A stretch of DNA of 6,088 nt, taken from Rhodanobacteraceae bacterium (GTDB taxonomy: Bacteria > Pseudomonadota > Gammaproteobacteria > Xanthomonadales > SZUA-5). This document shows positions 5,424 to 6,088 of this stretch, piece after piece. A program made the translations under genes and the position numbers. The notes below the pieces were generated by a model. That model searched no databases. It saw only the letters and a list, made by a program, of their open reading frames with translations, and had not been told where the DNA came from. The stretch is from contig QIMA01000245.1 in NCBI GenBank assembly GCA_003233535.1, positions 1 to 6,088 on the forward strand. Reading direction: 5' to 3'. How positions within the stretch are numbered: position 1 is the first letter of the stretch; the number at the start of each line of letters is the position of its first letter.

Positions 5424-5499
5424 GTTAGGCATTTTCTGCTCATCGTGATTGAATAGGATTAACGGGACACTAGCCCCAATGTTTAGTCGAATTTCGGAT

Positions 5500-5504
5500 A
5501 GGAG
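5500..5504 (+). promoter_or_regulatory. Ribosome binding site of the thioredoxin-like gene, wide spacing
   Basis: AGGAG lies 11 nt before the ATG at 5516. The only other nearby in-frame ATG, at 5525, is even further away, so 5516 remains the best start. The wide spacing may lower translation. Confidence 0.5.
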
Positions 5505-5515
5505 ACTACACGACA

Positions 5516-5917
5516 ATGGTCAAAATGATCGCGGTAACCATCGCATCTCTCGCGGCCCTGCTTGGACTCGGCTACCTCTTTATAACAGGTATCGGAAAAC
5601 CCGTTAGCACCGATCTTTCTGTCATTGGTCAGGGCAAGCCAGTTCTGGTTCTGGTCTACGAAAACTATTCACCTACCAGCGGAGACGCACTTAATCGCCT
5701 GAACCAGGTCATGAATGACTACGAATCGCGGCTTGATTTTGTGGTGGCAGATTTGGGAGTCCCTCAGGGGCGCGCGTTTGCCGATCGCTATAAGCTGGGC
5801 AATGGTCAGGCGATGTTCCTGAAGCCGGATGGCAAGCCTCTGCGGGCCACAAGCATACCGGCAGACGAGCGGGAGTTGCGCAGTCAGCTAGATGCCAAGC
5901 TGGCCGCTGTGGAATGA
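5516..5917 (+). CDS. Membrane-anchored thioredoxin-fold protein lacking the CxxC active site
   Basis: A 133-residue protein. Residues 4-25 form one hydrophobic helix, either a membrane anchor or an uncleaved signal, which would place the rest in the periplasm. Residues 38-131 look like a thioredoxin fold: strand PVLVLVYENY (42-51), then a helix with ALNRLNQVMNDY (58-69), strand DFVVADLG (74-81), then FADRYKLGNGQAMFLKPDGKPL (88-109) in the place of the usual cis-proline loop and beta hairpin. At the active-site position the protein has Ser52-Pro-Thr-Ser55 instead of CxxC, and Gln98 stands where the cis-proline is expected. There is no cysteine at all, so it cannot be a thiol-disulfide oxidoreductase. 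A binding or structural role is more likely. AGGAG at 5500-5504 lies 11 nt before the ATG, a rather long spacing. Assignment to the fold is by pattern; I do not recognise a named family. Confidence 0.75.
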   Translation: MVKMIAVTIASLAALLGLGYLFITGIGKPVSTDLSVIGQGKPVLVLVYENYSPTSGDALNRLNQVMNDYESRLDFVVADLGVPQGRAFADRYKLGNGQAMFLKPDGKPLRATSIPADERELRSQLDAKLAAVE

Positions 5918-5924
5918 AACCTGA

Positions 5925-5949
5925 TAATCCGAGAGAGCTCGATGGATTA
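5925..5949. repeat. Hairpin downstream of the thioredoxin-like gene
   Basis: TAATCC (5925-5930) pairs with GGATTA (5944-5949). Inside, GAG (5931-5933) pairs with CTC (5938-5940), leaving a 3-nt bulge. It starts 8 bases after the stop codon, so it may mark the mRNA 3' end, but no T-tract follows. Confidence 0.35.
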
Positions 5950-6088
5950 CTGAAAGAGTATCGCTAAGAAGATTAATTTTAATTTTTCGCTCATGCCGAA
6001 TCACCAAGAGCGATCGATATACAAATATCAATTTTAATCATCTTGCTCACAGTCCAAGCAGTGCTCTTTATACAAGCTTTCTCCTTTA
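5950..6088. other. AT-rich tail of the window
   Basis: This stretch is visibly richer in A and T than the rest. It contains AATTTTAAT twice (5975-5983, 6030-6038), an inverted pair TCGCTC/GAGCGA (5987-5992, 6008-6013) and GATAT/ATATC (6016-6020, 6025-6029). On the minus strand, the frame from 6087 to 6034 is open for 17 codons and then stops at TAA; it would end in HCLDCEQDD. That could be the 3' end of a gene entering from the right, but 17 open codons can occur by chance. No promoter is firmly assignable. Confidence 0.3.

Noticed and set aside
5424..5430. GTTAGGC, a possible integron attC core site
   Set aside because: No matching RYYYAAC partner at the expected distance and no attC-type folded structure around it; a degenerate 7-mer occurs easily by chance.
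1..6088. CRISPR array, tRNA or rRNA genes
   Set aside because: No regularly spaced direct repeats, no cloverleaf with the conserved T-loop sequence and no rRNA-like conserved stretches were seen on reading.

Overview
The window looks like ordinary chromosomal DNA of a moderately GC-rich proteobacterium, most likely a gammaproteobacterium. The evidence is a secreted DUF11 protein with an IPTL-CTERM-like sorting tail, a membrane-anchored glutaredoxin, and a MOSC-domain protein. This taxonomic reading is inference; there is no rRNA or other marker. Five genes are well supported. They are separated by unusually long non-coding gaps, so each is probably its own transcription unit.

Layout, left to right. 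1-548: no convincing gene, but several inverted repeats. 549-1280 (+): MOSC-domain protein, probably molybdenum-cofactor dependent, with a GTG start behind a strong ribosome binding site. 1309-1537: a 229-bp non-coding element bounded by imperfect terminal inverted repeats, read here as a MITE-like element. 1630-1655: a perfect 10-bp hairpin just beyond the 3' end of the next gene. 1676-3184 (-): secreted, surface-anchored protein with two DUF11 repeats and a C-terminal sorting signal. 3185-3855: long divergent intergenic region carrying one solo copy of the same repeat end and repeated AGTCCA half-sites. 3856-4221 (+): membrane-anchored glutaredoxin with a CPFC active site. 4222-4534: gap with a possible promoter for the next gene. 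4535-5281 (+): ribonuclease HI with an N-terminal hybrid-binding domain. 5357-5397: another solo copy of the repeat end. 5516-5917 (+): membrane-anchored thioredoxin-fold protein that has lost both active-site cysteines. 5918-6088: AT-rich tail, perhaps with the last codons of a minus-strand gene entering from the right.

The genes do not form an obvious pathway. Two of them (glutaredoxin and degenerate thioredoxin-like) are small redox-fold proteins with N-terminal hydrophobic anchors, but more than 1 kb and RNase HI lie between them. The most unusual feature is the dispersed repeat: four related ends (two paired, two solo) within 4.1 kb, differing largely by transitions. I see no CRISPR array, tRNA, rRNA, transposase or phage gene, and no clear new multi-gene system.
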